From NCBI GenBank assembly GCA_963700785.1, contig CAVOYZ010000009.1, positions 1 through 64,000 of the forward strand: 64,000 nucleotides of DNA, written 5' to 3'. Of the stretch, positions 42,700 through 55,175 are shown in pieces (within the stretch, counting starts at the first letter, position 1; every line of letters starts with the position of its first letter). A program made the position numbers and the translations under genes. The notes beneath the pieces are model-generated. The model was not told where the DNA came from. It made no database searches and saw only the letters and a list, made by a program, of their open reading frames with translations. This DNA comes from CAXMST01 sp963700785. Its GTDB lineage: Bacteria > Actinomycetota > Thermoleophilia > Solirubrobacterales > 70-9.

Positions 42700-44939
42700 G
42701 CCCCGCGGCGAGACGTCTGCTGGCATTCGCTCTGCTGGCGGCCTTCGTGTCGGTCTTCTGGGTCGGCATGGTCGTCGACCCCCCGCTCGGCCGGGCCGCG
42801 CTCAGCGTCCTGCCCGTGGCCGTGGTCGTTGCACTGCTGCTCCCGCTGCGCCGCTCCCGCTTGCCCGGCTGGGCGGTCAACCTGCTCGGCGCCGTCAGTC
42901 TGCTGGCTGCGGCCGGGCTCGCGATGGTCGTCGTCGGTCTGCCGTTGAGGCTGCTCGCGCCGGGCGGCTGGAGTCAGCTCTGGAGCGGCATCGATCTTGG
43001 TCTGGCTGGGCTCGGAGACGGGGTGGACTATCCCTACGCCGGCTCGAGCGAGTGGTCGCGCCTGCTGATCCTGATCGGTGGCCCGGCGATCGTCGGCCTG
43101 GCGGCGCTGGTCAGTTTCCTGCCGCTGCGCCGCGATCCCGCTGCGCCGCGAACGGCTGGGCTCGCCGTGCTCGTGATCGGCTTTGCCACGGCCGCGACCA
43201 ATCGGGGCTCCGACCACGCGGTGCTGCTCGGGGTGGCGCTGCTGCTGGGCGTGGTCGCCTGGGTCTGGCTGCCGGTCGTCGAGCGCCGGGCGCTGCTCGG
43301 AGGGGCGGCGCTGGTGGCGGTGGCGATCGCCGTCGCGATCCCGTTCACGGTCAGCGTGCGGGACGGCTCGCCGCTGGTTAGCTACTCGAACTGGAGCTGG
43401 GCCTCCGGTCCGGGCACCGCATTCAGCTGGGAGCACAGCTACGGCCCAATCGATTGGGAGCGGACCGAGGACACGATGTTGTTCGTCGAGAGCGATCAGC
43501 CGAACTACTGGAAAGCGAGCGTGCTCGACCGCTTCGACGGCCGCAACTGGGAGCGCTCGGACCTGGTTCAGCCGTCCGTCGAGCTGCCCTCGGACGTCGA
43601 GTCCGCAATCGTCCCCGCGGATCTCCAGGCCGACTGGTTCACCGAGGTGTCGGTGTCGATCAGTGGCTTCCGGAGCGACCTCGCCGTCGGTCCCGGGTCG
43701 GGCCGCAGCGTCACCGGGATCGACGCGACGCGAAGCTCGGACGGCTCGCTGGTGCGGACCCTGGTCGAGCCGCTATCGAAGGGCGATGCCTACGACGCCC
43801 GTGGCTACGCGCCGGACCCGACGGTGTCGCAGATGCGCGCCGCTGGATGGAGCGTGCCGCGCGCGCTGGCGCCGATGACCGAGATCGACCTCCCGCAGGA
43901 GGCCGGCAGCCCGAACGAGCGGGTGCGCACGCTCGGCCTGCCGCAGGGCCGGGCCGCTGCCGCCCGCCGGGCGATCGGCGCCTCTCCCTACCGGCGCATG
44001 GCACAGCTCGCCGAGCGCGTGTCGGCGGGCTCGACCAGCGCCTACGACGCTGTCAAGGCAATCGAGGAGTACCTGCTCGAGAACTACCGCTACTCCGAGA
44101 CGCCACCCGAGCGACCGCTGCCGCTGGAGAGCTTTCTGTTCGAGGATCGGATCGGCTATTGCCAGCAGTTCTCGGGCGCGATGGCGGTGATGCTCCGGAT
44201 GCTCGGCATCCCGGCGCGCGTCGCGACGGGCTTCTCCGCCGGGATACCCGAGGGCGGAGACCGCTTCCGGGTGCGCGCCCTCGACGCCCACTCCTGGGTC
44301 GAGGTCTACTTCGCCCGGATCGGCTGGGTGCCGTTCGACCCGACCCCGGCCGCCGCGCCGGCGCAGTTGCGGACCGGGGGCACCTCAGCCGCGAGCTCGG
44401 CGGCGAGCAGCCTCGGCCCGCTGCTCTACGGCGCCCGCGGCTTCTTCGGCGACGGCGACGGCGTTGGCCCGGGTCGCCGTGGGCGCGGGGCGGGCCGGCC
44501 CCCGCCCGCCCCGTCCGCGGGCTCGTCCCCGGGGTCGATCGTCTCGGGCCTGTGGCTGTCGGTGATGCTGCTCGGGGCCGGCGCGGCGGCGGTCGCCCCC
44601 GGTGTCTGGCGCCGCCTGCGCGAGCGGCGCGCCGACCCCGAGGAGCTCGTCGAGGCCAGGGTGCGGGAGCTCGAGCGCGCCCTGCGGCGGCTCCGCTATC
44701 GGCATCAGCCGGACGCGACCCTGCTCGACGTCGAGCGGGCGCTGCGCAGCCGGGCCGAGCCGCTCGCCGCTCGCTACGTGGAGCGGCTGCGCCGGCTCCG
44801 CTACGAGCCCGCAGCTCGCGATCGGCTGCCGAACGGGGCCGAGCGCCGCGCCCTTCGCCGTCGCCTCAGCGGGCGCGGGGGGCTGGCGGCCCGGATCGCC
44901 GCCTACCGGACGATGCCGCCGCTCAGCCCGCGACGCTGA
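42696..44939 (+). CDS. TgpA-like membrane transglutaminase
   Basis: 747 residues: about six helices (residues 5-220), an outside domain with a transglutaminase core, one more helix (about 615-635) and a basic cytoplasmic tail. The core has Cys in GYCQQFSGAM, His in DAHSWVEVYF and Asp in FDPTP, the full triad. The last part (ARVRELERALRRLRYRHQPD) is DUF4129-like. May cross-link or cleave envelope proteins together with DUF58 and MoxR. Start GTG 42696. Confidence 0.9.
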   Translation: MSPAARRLLAFALLAAFVSVFWVGMVVDPPLGRAALSVLPVAVVVALLLPLRRSRLPGWAVNLLGAVSLLAAAGLAMVVVGLPLRLLAPGGWSQLWSGIDLGLAGLGDGVDYPYAGSSEWSRLLILIGGPAIVGLAALVSFLPLRRDPAAPRTAGLAVLVIGFATAATNRGSDHAVLLGVALLLGVVAWVWLPVVERRALLGGAALVAVAIAVAIPFTVSVRDGSPLVSYSNWSWASGPGTAFSWEHSYGPIDWERTEDTMLFVESDQPNYWKASVLDRFDGRNWERSDLVQPSVELPSDVESAIVPADLQADWFTEVSVSISGFRSDLAVGPGSGRSVTGIDATRSSDGSLVRTLVEPLSKGDAYDARGYAPDPTVSQMRAAGWSVPRALAPMTEIDLPQEAGSPNERVRTLGLPQGRAAAARRAIGASPYRRMAQLAERVSAGSTSAYDAVKAIEEYLLENYRYSETPPERPLPLESFLFEDRIGYCQQFSGAMAVMLRMLGIPARVATGFSAGIPEGGDRFRVRALDAHSWVEVYFARIGWVPFDPTPAAAPAQLRTGGTSAASSAASSLGPLLYGARGFFGDGDGVGPGRRGRGAGRPPPAPSAGSSPGSIVSGLWLSVMLLGAGAAAVAPGVWRRLRERRADPEELVEARVRELERALRRLRYRHQPDATLLDVERALRSRAEPLAARYVERLRRLRYEPAARDRLPNGAERRALRRRLSGRGGLAARIAAYRTMPPLSPRR

Positions 44940-44952
44940 GCGCCGCCCGGCC

Positions 44953-46908
<1,956 letters not shown>

Positions 46909-47027
46909 CTCGCCACCTTCCCTCGGTTTCGCCTGCGGGCATGAACCTAACGCAACGGTCATTGCTCCGGACGGCAAGCCCGCCTGTGCCGCGCTCCGAT
47001 CGCCGGCGTCTGGTGTTTGATCCCGCT

Positions 47028-48278
47028 GTGAGACCGAGGCGGACAGATCGGCGGCTGCGGCGGGCCGCCTGCGGGTTGGGCGCCTGCCTGGCGGTGCTTC
47101 CCGCCCTGATCCTCCCGCCCGGGGCGGGGGCTGCAGATCGGGCGATCAGCGTCAGTGGCGTCGACCGGACCGAGGCGGGCGCCCGCTGGACGCCGGCGCG
47201 GATGCGGACGGCGACCCCGCTCCAGGCCCCGCGGCCGGGTGGGGAGCCCGGCGCCGCCGGTGCCGGTGGCCCATCGCTCGACCGCGATCTGGTCGCGGAT
47301 CCCTCGGCGCCCCCGTTCCGGGCCCACGGCCGGGTCTTCTTCACCCTCGGCGGTGAGGACTTCTCGTGCTCGGGGACCGCGGTTGCCTCCGACAACCGCA
47401 GCGTCGTGATGACCGCGGGCCACTGCGTCTTCGACCGGGGCGGGCCGGTGAGCAACTGGGCGTTCGTCCCGGCGTACGAGGACGGCGCGGCTCCGTTTGG
47501 CGTCTGGAGCGCCGAGCAACTGGCGGCGCCGGCCCAGTGGCGCAGGAAGGCGAACCTCTCCTATGACATCGGCGCCGCCGCGGTCGCTGCCGACGAGCAG
47601 GGGCGGGGGCTCACCGACGTCGTCGGGGGCCGCGGGATCGCCTTCAACCAGAAGCGCAGCAGGAGCTATCAGTCGTTCGGGTATCCCGCGATCCCGAGCT
47701 CGACCGCGCCGGAGTTCAACGGCGAGCGCGAGTACCGCTGCAGGTCGAAGCTGGCCGGCAGCGATGACCCCCCGGGCCGCGGCCCGAACACGATCTCCAT
47801 CCCCTGCGACATGACCGGGGGGTCGAGCGGCGGCGGCTGGGTCTCCGGTGGCGTTCTGCTGTCTGTGAACAGCTACTCGTACTGCGAGGACGATCTTGGC
47901 CTGACCTGCGACGGACGGCTCTACGGCCCCTATCTGGACGGCACCGCCAAGGCTCTGTACTCGGCGGTCAGCGGCGAGCCGCAGTTCTGCGAGGGCAGGC
48001 AGGTCACGGTCCTCGGCAGCCGCGGCGCCGACCGGCTGGTCGGCAGCCGCGGCCCCGACGTCTTCAAGGGCCTCGGCGGCGCCGACCGGATCATCGGCAA
48101 GGCCGGCAACGACATCGCCTGCGGCGGCGGCGGCCGCGATGCGCTGAAGGGCAACGGCGGCGACGACGAGCTGGTCGGCAACAACGGCAACGACCGGCTC
48201 TACGGCGGCGGCGGCAGGGACAGCTGCGACGGCGGCACCGGGCGCGATCGCACCGAGGGCTGCGAGACCGGCGACTGA
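47028..48278 (+). CDS. Secreted trypsin-like protease with RTX calcium-binding repeats
   Basis: 416 residues. A signal peptide (RRLRRAACGLGACLAVLPAL...GAGAA) is followed by a trypsin-fold domain with His in MTAGHCVFD, Asp in NLSYDIGAA and Ser in CDMTGGSSGGGW. At the C-terminus, about 75 residues repeat G-G-x-D/N-x-x-x (LGGADRIIG, AGNDIACGG, NGGDDELVG, NGNDRLYGG), binding calcium outside the cell. GTG 47028 puts the basic stretch at the N-terminus; ATG 46941 would add 29 poorly fitting residues. TTTGAT at 47015-47020 may be the -10. Divergent from acsA. Confidence 0.85.
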   Translation: MRPRRTDRRLRRAACGLGACLAVLPALILPPGAGAADRAISVSGVDRTEAGARWTPARMRTATPLQAPRPGGEPGAAGAGGPSLDRDLVADPSAPPFRAHGRVFFTLGGEDFSCSGTAVASDNRSVVMTAGHCVFDRGGPVSNWAFVPAYEDGAAPFGVWSAEQLAAPAQWRRKANLSYDIGAAAVAADEQGRGLTDVVGGRGIAFNQKRSRSYQSFGYPAIPSSTAPEFNGEREYRCRSKLAGSDDPPGRGPNTISIPCDMTGGSSGGGWVSGGVLLSVNSYSYCEDDLGLTCDGRLYGPYLDGTAKALYSAVSGEPQFCEGRQVTVLGSRGADRLVGSRGPDVFKGLGGADRIIGKAGNDIACGGGGRDALKGNGGDDELVGNNGNDRLYGGGGRDSCDGGTGRDRTEGCETGD

Positions 48279-48295
48279 CCCGACGCGGCCGGAGC

Positions 48296-49912
<1,617 letters not shown>

Positions 49913-49921
49913 GGGGTGGCG

Positions 49922-49927
49922 ATAGTA
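49922..49927 (-). promoter_or_regulatory. Putative -10 element of the ThyX-like gene
   Basis: TACTAT on the minus strand, nine bases before the GTG at 49912. Confidence 0.4.
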
Positions 49928-49976
49928 CGTCCTCGGTCGGCGCGTTGCCGCCGGGGGAAAGAGCGGAGCCTGCGGC

Positions 49977-50336
49977 CTAGACGCTCGCCGGCGGCGGCGC
50001 CTCGACGATCTCGACCCGGTGCCCTCCCGGCGCCAGGATGAACGAGCGTCGCTCGCCCCAGAGGGGGCGGTGCGGCTCGACCTCGAAGCCGGATTGCTCG
50101 AGCGCGGCGACCGTCGCGTCGAAGTCGGCAGCGACGAACGCGGCGTGGCCGAGCACCGGTGCGCTCGCCGCTTCGGTGACGATCAGGTGCACCTGGGTTC
50201 CCGCCCGCTCGTACCAGGGGATCGCCCCGCCGAGCGCCTCCGGCGCCTCGACCCGATCGAAGCCGATCAGCCGGAGCAGCTCCCCCCATCGCTCCGCATC
50301 GTCAGGCAGGACCTCGATCGAGACGTGGTGCAGCAC
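49977..50336 (-). CDS. VOC (glyoxalase-fold) protein
   Basis: 119 residues in two beta-alpha-beta-beta-beta units. LHHVSIEVLPDDAERWGELL, TQVHLIV, GHAAFVAADFDATVAALE and GHRVEIVEAP follow the vicinal oxygen chelate pattern. Possible metal ligands are His4 (LHH), His in QVHL and Glu in VEIVE. Could be a glyoxalase, epimerase or dioxygenase. GTG 50336; TAGGGT lies about seven bases ahead. Confidence 0.75.
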   Translation of the reverse strand: MLHHVSIEVLPDDAERWGELLRLIGFDRVEAPEALGGAIPWYERAGTQVHLIVTEAASAPVLGHAAFVAADFDATVAALEQSGFEVEPHRPLWGERRSFILAPGGHRVEIVEAPPPASV

Positions 50337-50376
50337 GTGATCGACCCTATACCTACATGCTGCTCCGCAGCGGGCC

Positions 50377-51468
50377 TCAGGCGAGGACCAGCGCGTGCTC
50401 GGGGCGCCAGCCCAGCCGCACGGTCATCCCCGGCTCCCAGCGATCCTCCGCGCTGGCCCGGTGGCTCTGCTGCTCGAGCGCGACCAGGCGTGACTCCCCG
50501 CCCAGCGAGACGGTCACCTGGGTCGTCATCCCGAGGTACACCCGCTGCTGGACTACGCCCTCCAGCGCCACCATCCCGTCCTCGATCTCATCGACGCTGA
50601 TCTTCTCCGGCCGAACCGCGAGCTTCACCGGGTCACCCTCGCGCAGGCCCTGTCTGAGCGGCGCCGGGATCAGGTCGCCGGTCGCCAGGCGCACCTGGCC
50701 GCCCTCGGCGACGGTCGCGTCGAGCAGGTTCGAGATCCCGATGAAGTCGGCGACGAAGCTCTCGCTCGGGTGCTCGTAGACCTCCTCGGGGGGCCCGCAC
50801 TGAACCACCCGGCCGGAGTCCATCACCGCGATCCGATCGGACATCGACAGCGCCTCCTCCTGATCGTGGGTGACGTAGACGAAGGTGATCCCCACCTCCC
50901 GCTGGATCTCCTTCAGCTCGACCTGCATCTGCCGACGGAGCTTCAGATCGAGCGCCCCGAGCGGCTCGTCGAGCAGCAGCACCGAGGGCCGGTTGACCAG
51001 AGCGCGGGCGAGCGCCACCCGCTGCTTCTGGCCACCGGAGAGCTCGCGCGGCCTGGCGTCGGACCGGCCGTGCAGCTGAACCAGCTCCAGCGACTCGGCC
51101 ACCCGCCGCTTGATCTGATCGCCGTCGACCTTGCGGCGCTTCAGCCCGAAGGCGACGTTCTCGTAGACGTCGAGGTGTTCGAACAGCGCGTAGCTCTGGA
51201 ATACCGTGTTGACGTTCCGTTCGTAGGGCGGCACCGATTCGACCGGCTCGCCGTCGAGGAAGATCCGCCCCTCGCTCGGCTGCTCGAAGCCGGCGACCAT
51301 CCGGAGCGTCGTCGTCTTGCCGCAGCCGGACGGGCCGAGCATCGAGAAGAACTCGCCGCGGCGGATCGTCATCTCCATGTCGGACACGGCCTCGGTCTCG
51401 TCGAAGCGCTTGGTCACGCCCTCGAAGCGGATCGCCTCGCCGCCCGTCTCACCGGTCGCCTCGTTCAT
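50377..51468 (-). CDS. potA: Polyamine-type ABC transporter ATPase
   Basis: Powers import by the neighbouring permeases. 363 residues: IRFEGVTKRFDETEAV, Walker A LGPSGCGKTTTL, Q-loop TVFQSYALF, signature LSGGQKQRVALARAL, Walker B LLLDEPLGALD, switch VTHDQ. The C-terminal TOBE domain (KLAVRPEKISVDE ... RLGWRPEHALVL) is as in PotA. ATG 51468 overlaps the permease stop. Last in the order TetR-PotD-PotB-PotC-PotA. Confidence 0.93.
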   Translation of the reverse strand: MNEATGETGGEAIRFEGVTKRFDETEAVSDMEMTIRRGEFFSMLGPSGCGKTTTLRMVAGFEQPSEGRIFLDGEPVESVPPYERNVNTVFQSYALFEHLDVYENVAFGLKRRKVDGDQIKRRVAESLELVQLHGRSDARPRELSGGQKQRVALARALVNRPSVLLLDEPLGALDLKLRRQMQVELKEIQREVGITFVYVTHDQEEALSMSDRIAVMDSGRVVQCGPPEEVYEHPSESFVADFIGISNLLDATVAEGGQVRLATGDLIPAPLRQGLREGDPVKLAVRPEKISVDEIEDGMVALEGVVQQRVYLGMTTQVTVSLGGESRLVALEQQSHRASAEDRWEPGMTVRLGWRPEHALVLA

Positions 51469-52355
51469 ACAGCGTCCTTTCCGATCAGCACCGTCTGACC
51501 GCGCCTGCCGAGCAGTCGCGGCAGCGCCAGCGCCAGCGCGAAGGTGGCGAGCGAGAGCGCCAGCATCAGCGTGCCGATCGCGTTGATCGTTGGTGTCACC
51601 CCGAAGCGGATCGAGGAGTAGATCCGCACCGGGAGGGGCTGCGGCGACTCGCCGGTGGTGAAGAAGCTGAGCACGAAGTCGTCGAAGCTGAGCGCGAAGA
51701 TCAGCAGGCCGGCGGCGAGGATCGCCGGCCACAGCTCGGGCAGGACGACGAGACGCATCGTCTGCATTCGCGTTGCCCCGAGGTCCATCGCCGCCTCCTC
51801 GACCTCGCGGTTCAGCGCCGCCAGCCGGCCGCGGACGATCACCGTCACGTAGGAGATCGAGAAGGTGATGTGGGCGAGCATGATCGTGGTCAGCGACAGC
51901 TGCATGCCGATCTGGGTGAACAGCAGCAGCGCCGTCACCCCGGCGACGATCTCGGGGACGACCAGCGGGATCAGCATCATCACGTTGGTGATCGGGCTGA
52001 GCCGGTTTCGCGCCCGGACCAGCCCGAAGGCGAGCAGGGAGCCGATCGTCGTCGCAACGACCATCGTCACCGCGGCGATCTCGAGGCTCGCGACCAACGA
52101 CTCGCGCAGCTGCTGATCGCCGAAGAAGTCGGAGTACCACTGCGTGCTGAAGCCGTCGAAGTTCTGCAGCGAGACGCTCGAGTTGAACGAGAACAGCACG
52201 ACGATCGCGATCGGCGCGAAGGTCCAGATCAGGAAGCCGGCAAGCACGAGCTTCAGGTAGCGGGGCCGGTCGAATCCCTTGCGCTTCTCGGCGCGCCGCG
52301 ATCGCCACCCGGAGAGCGTCGGCAGGCGGCCGGCAGATGCGGGCGGCGCGCTCAC
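51465..52355 (-). CDS. potC: Polyamine-type ABC transporter permease (PotC-like)
   Basis: 296 residues, six helices after a basic N-terminal tail (GWRSRRAEKRKGFDRPRYLK). The permease loop EEAAMDLGATRMQTMRLVVLPELWPAI is the E-A-A motif that contacts the ATPase. GTG 52355 overlaps the PotB stop in GTGA; longer upstream readings run through PotB. It transports together with PotB. Confidence 0.92.
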   Translation of the reverse strand: MSAPPASAGRLPTLSGWRSRRAEKRKGFDRPRYLKLVLAGFLIWTFAPIAIVVLFSFNSSVSLQNFDGFSTQWYSDFFGDQQLRESLVASLEIAAVTMVVATTIGSLLAFGLVRARNRLSPITNVMMLIPLVVPEIVAGVTALLLFTQIGMQLSLTTIMLAHITFSISYVTVIVRGRLAALNREVEEAAMDLGATRMQTMRLVVLPELWPAILAAGLLIFALSFDDFVLSFFTTGESPQPLPVRIYSSIRFGVTPTINAIGTLMLALSLATFALALALPRLLGRRGQTVLIGKDAV

Positions 52356-53203
52356 GCCCGTGCCTCCTCGGCGGCGCGACCGGCTGAGCGCAGGTAGAAG
52401 ACCATGAAGATCAGCAGGAAGGCCATCATCACGGTGGTCAGCGCCGCCCCGAACGGGAAGTTGTTCGCATCGAAGAACTGCTGCTGGATCAGGTTGCCGA
52501 CCATGTAGGTCTCGGGGCCGCCGAGCAGCTGGGCGCTGACGAAGTCGCCCACCGCCGGCAGGAAGACGAGCACGCAGCCCGCCAGGACCCCCTGGAAGGT
52601 GGCCGGCCAGGTGACGTTCCTGAAGGTCTGCCAGCGGTTGGCGTAGAGGTCCTTGCCGGCCTCGATCAGGGCTGGGTCCATGCGATCGAGCGCGGCGTAG
52701 ATCGGCAGGATCATGAACGCCAGATAGCCGTAGACGAGCCCGCCGATCACCGCGTAGGGAGTGTTCAGGAAGCGCACCCCATCCTCGGTCAGCGAGAGGT
52801 CCTTGAGCAGGCCGTTGAGCAGGCCGTCGTCGGAGAGGATCGCGGTCCACGCGTAGGTGCGGATCAGGTAATTGACCAGGAACGGCAGCACGACCAGCGC
52901 GACCAGCAGATACTTCCAGCGACCCCCGAACCGGGCGATGTAGTAGGCGACCGGGTAGCCGATCAGCACGCAGAGCGTGACCGTCGCCGCCGCGTAGCCG
53001 ACCGAGCGCAGCAGCACCGGCGCGAACAGCGGGTCGAAGACCCGGTCGTAGTTGGAGGGGTTCCAGGCGTAGAGCGCGTTGCCGAGCTCGTCGGTCACCC
53101 CGAACGAGATCGCCAGCGTGATCCCGAGCGGGACGAGGAACAGCAGGATCAGCCACGCCGCCCCCGGGAGCAGGGTCAGGTTCGCGAAGCGACGCTCGCT
53201 CAA
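52352..53203 (-). CDS. potB: Polyamine-type ABC transporter permease (PotB-like)
   Basis: 283 residues, six helices. LVNYLIRTYAWTAILSDDGLLN and the loop ALIEAGKDLYANRWQTFRNVTWPATFQG (given here as its order) are typical of PotB/PotH. TTG start at 53203 about 48 bases after PotD, the only real gap inside the operon. Confidence 0.92.
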   Translation of the reverse strand: MSERRFANLTLLPGAAWLILLFLVPLGITLAISFGVTDELGNALYAWNPSNYDRVFDPLFAPVLLRSVGYAAATVTLCVLIGYPVAYYIARFGGRWKYLLVALVVLPFLVNYLIRTYAWTAILSDDGLLNGLLKDLSLTEDGVRFLNTPYAVIGGLVYGYLAFMILPIYAALDRMDPALIEAGKDLYANRWQTFRNVTWPATFQGVLAGCVLVFLPAVGDFVSAQLLGGPETYMVGNLIQQQFFDANNFPFGAALTTVMMAFLLIFMVFYLRSAGRAAEEARA

Positions 53204-53251
53204 CTGCCGCCCGGGCCCATCAGCATCGTCCGCCCGCGGCCGCGCGGCTCA

Positions 53252-54379
53252 CTACGACGCCTTCACCTCTGTCCAGACCCGGTCCCAGGCCTCGCGATCG
53301 GCGCCCTCGAGGTTGGCGAACTCCTGTCCCTGCTCGAGGGTCTCCAGCGTCACCTCGAGCTGGGGCTCGCCCTTGACCAGCTTCGCGTACTCCTTCTCCG
53401 AGCTGTTGGTCGGCATCGGGTAGCCGGTCCAGGTCGCGTTCTGGGCGGAGTTGGCGAGCACGTAGTCGATGAACGCCAGCGCCGTGCCGGGATGCTCGGC
53501 ATTGGTCGGGATCGCGAACACGTCGCTGCCCACCGGTACGCCCTCGCTGCACTGCTCGAACTGCAGGGTTGCCGGGTCATCGACGCGGTAGCGGGCATTG
53601 ATCACGTCCCCGTTCCAGCAGTGCTGGATCCAGGCGTTGCCGGAGGCGAGGTTGGTGATCGTGTCGCTGCTGAACCCGCGCAGCTCGGGCTTGATCCCGA
53701 CCAGGTAGTCCTTCGCCTGGTTGAGCTGCTCGCTGTCGGTCGCGTTCAGCTCGTTGCCGTTGACCAGGTTGGCCATCCCGATCCCCTCCTGGAAGTCGTC
53801 GAGGATGAACGAGCGACCGTCGGCCTGCGGGTTGGTCAGATCGCGCCACGAGCCGGTCATCGTGTCGATCTGGTCGGCCCGGTACCCGAGCCCGGTCGCA
53901 TAGAGCGAGTAGGGCACGCTGTGGGCCGAGTCGGTGTCGTACCAGGGGTTGTCGAAGAACGAGTAGACGTCCTCGCGCGCCTCGATCTTGTCGCCCGGGA
54001 TCTGCAGCAGCTGGTTAGCCTTGATCAGCTTCTGCGCGAACTCGGCGCTGGGGAAGATCAGGTCGTAGCGGTTGCCGGAACGCAGCTTGGCCATCATTCC
54101 CGCCATCGAATCGAAGTTCGACTGGCGCACGGTGACTCCGTACTTCTTCTCGAAGCCCTTGATCAGCTTCGGGTCGAGGTACTGAGCCCAGTTGAAATAG
54201 ACGAGGTCGCCGTCGATCTTCGGCTCGATCAGCTTGGCGGTGTCGGCGCTGGAGTTCTGACTGCTGCCGACCCCGCACGCCGCCAGCGAGGCGCTGAGCG
54301 CCACCCCGCCGCCGATCTTCAGCGCGTCTCGCCGTGAGACGCGACCCCCCAGCAGTCGATCGATGTTCGGATCGCTCAT
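53252..54379 (-). CDS. potD: Polyamine-type substrate-binding lipoprotein (PotD-like)
   Basis: 375 residues. SRRDALKIGGGVALSASLAAC is a twin-arginine signal with a lipobox, so the protein is probably exported folded and lipid-anchored. The mature part begins LVYFNWAQYLDPKLIKGFEK as in PotD/PotF, with SNFDSMAGMMAKL, DLIFPSAEF and PYSLYATGLGYR around the ligand cleft. Family members bind spermidine, putrescine or other cations; the exact ligand is open. ATG 54379 overlaps the TetR stop (ATGA). Confidence 0.92.
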   Translation of the reverse strand: MSDPNIDRLLGGRVSRRDALKIGGGVALSASLAACGVGSSQNSSADTAKLIEPKIDGDLVYFNWAQYLDPKLIKGFEKKYGVTVRQSNFDSMAGMMAKLRSGNRYDLIFPSAEFAQKLIKANQLLQIPGDKIEAREDVYSFFDNPWYDTDSAHSVPYSLYATGLGYRADQIDTMTGSWRDLTNPQADGRSFILDDFQEGIGMANLVNGNELNATDSEQLNQAKDYLVGIKPELRGFSSDTITNLASGNAWIQHCWNGDVINARYRVDDPATLQFEQCSEGVPVGSDVFAIPTNAEHPGTALAFIDYVLANSAQNATWTGYPMPTNSSEKEYAKLVKGEPQLEVTLETLEQGQEFANLEGADREAWDRVWTEVKAS

Positions 54380-55035
54380 CCTCTCTCTCCTCCTGCGGAC
54401 AATCGCGGCCCGCTTAGCCCTTCGAGTATCTCCTGGTCAAGTTCGGGAAGCTCTGCCTCCAGCAGCCGCTCGGCGATCTCCACCGTCAGCTCGCGGATCC
54501 GGTCCGGCGGGAAGTCCGGGTCGCCGAGCGTCGCCTGCACGGCGAGGCCGTCGAGCAGCGAGGCGAGAATCGCGGCGACCCGCTCGGGAGGGTCGTGCTC
54601 GGCGAACTCCCCGGCGGCCTGGCCGGCGGCGATCTCGCGCTCGATCTCGTTGCGCCAGCGCTCGTCGAGCCGGCGCCGCGTCTCAGCGGTCCGCTCGTCG
54701 CGCAGCGCCCGCGTCCACAGCTCCATCCACAGGGTCCAGTCGTAGTCGTACACCGAGGCCTCGATCAACAGCCGCAGCCGCTCGGACGGGCGCTCGAGCA
54801 GCAGGAGCCGATCGGTCAGCCCCTCGTAAAAGCCCTGCTCCGCGAAGCCGAGGGCCTCGCCCAGGAGCTCGTCTTTGGACTCGAACCAGTAGAGCAGCGC
54901 CGGGCCGCTGGTGCCCGCCCGCTCGGCGATGTCGGCGATCCGGGTCGCGCCGACACCTCGGTCGGCGATCACGCTCGCAGCGGCCTCGAGGATCTGGGGC
55001 CTTCGGATGTGATCGATCTGGGGCCGCGGGCTCAC
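54376..55035 (-). CDS. TetR-family regulator of the transporter operon
   Basis: 219 residues with an N-terminal DNA-binding domain (RRPQILEAAASVIADRGVGATRIADIAERAGTSGPALLYWF, shown as order only: helix, turn, helix) and a ligand domain. First gene of the operon and coupled to potD, so it probably controls its own operon. The palindrome TGAACC-GT-GGTTCA lies 56 bases ahead at 55091-55104. Resembles BetI-type choline regulators in its C-terminal part (AILASLLDGLAVQATLGD). Confidence 0.87.
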   Translation of the reverse strand: MSPRPQIDHIRRPQILEAAASVIADRGVGATRIADIAERAGTSGPALLYWFESKDELLGEALGFAEQGFYEGLTDRLLLLERPSERLRLLIEASVYDYDWTLWMELWTRALRDERTAETRRRLDERWRNEIEREIAAGQAAGEFAEHDPPERVAAILASLLDGLAVQATLGDPDFPPDRIRELTVEIAERLLEAELPELDQEILEGLSGPRLSAGGERG

Positions 55036-55090
55036 GCGTATCCCGTCTCCTCTCCTCGCCTGCGGCCCCGGTCGAAGGGGGACGCAAAGC

Positions 55091-55104
55091 TGAACCGTGG
55101 TTCA
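55091..55104. promoter_or_regulatory. Palindrome, probable TetR operator
   Basis: TGAACC-GT-GGTTCA: two perfect six-base half-sites two bases apart, ahead of the tetR-potDBCA operon. A second overlapping repeat, GTGGT-TCAAACT-ACCAC, lies at about 55098-55114. Confidence 0.55.
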
Positions 55105-55175
55105 AACTACCACGCCCGGGCGCGGAGCGCGCCCCAGCCGAGTCGGCCCGGGCAACCGCCGCGGGGCCGCGGGGG

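Noticed and set aside
48060..48250. GGCGGC-rich repeats as a possible CRISPR or satellite
   Set aside because: They are codons of the RTX glycine/aspartate repeats in the secreted protease; no regular spacers.
51465..53156. Extended 563-codon reading of the PotC gene
   Set aside because: The extra N-terminal part is another frame of potB; GTG 52355 in GTGA overlap is the natural start.
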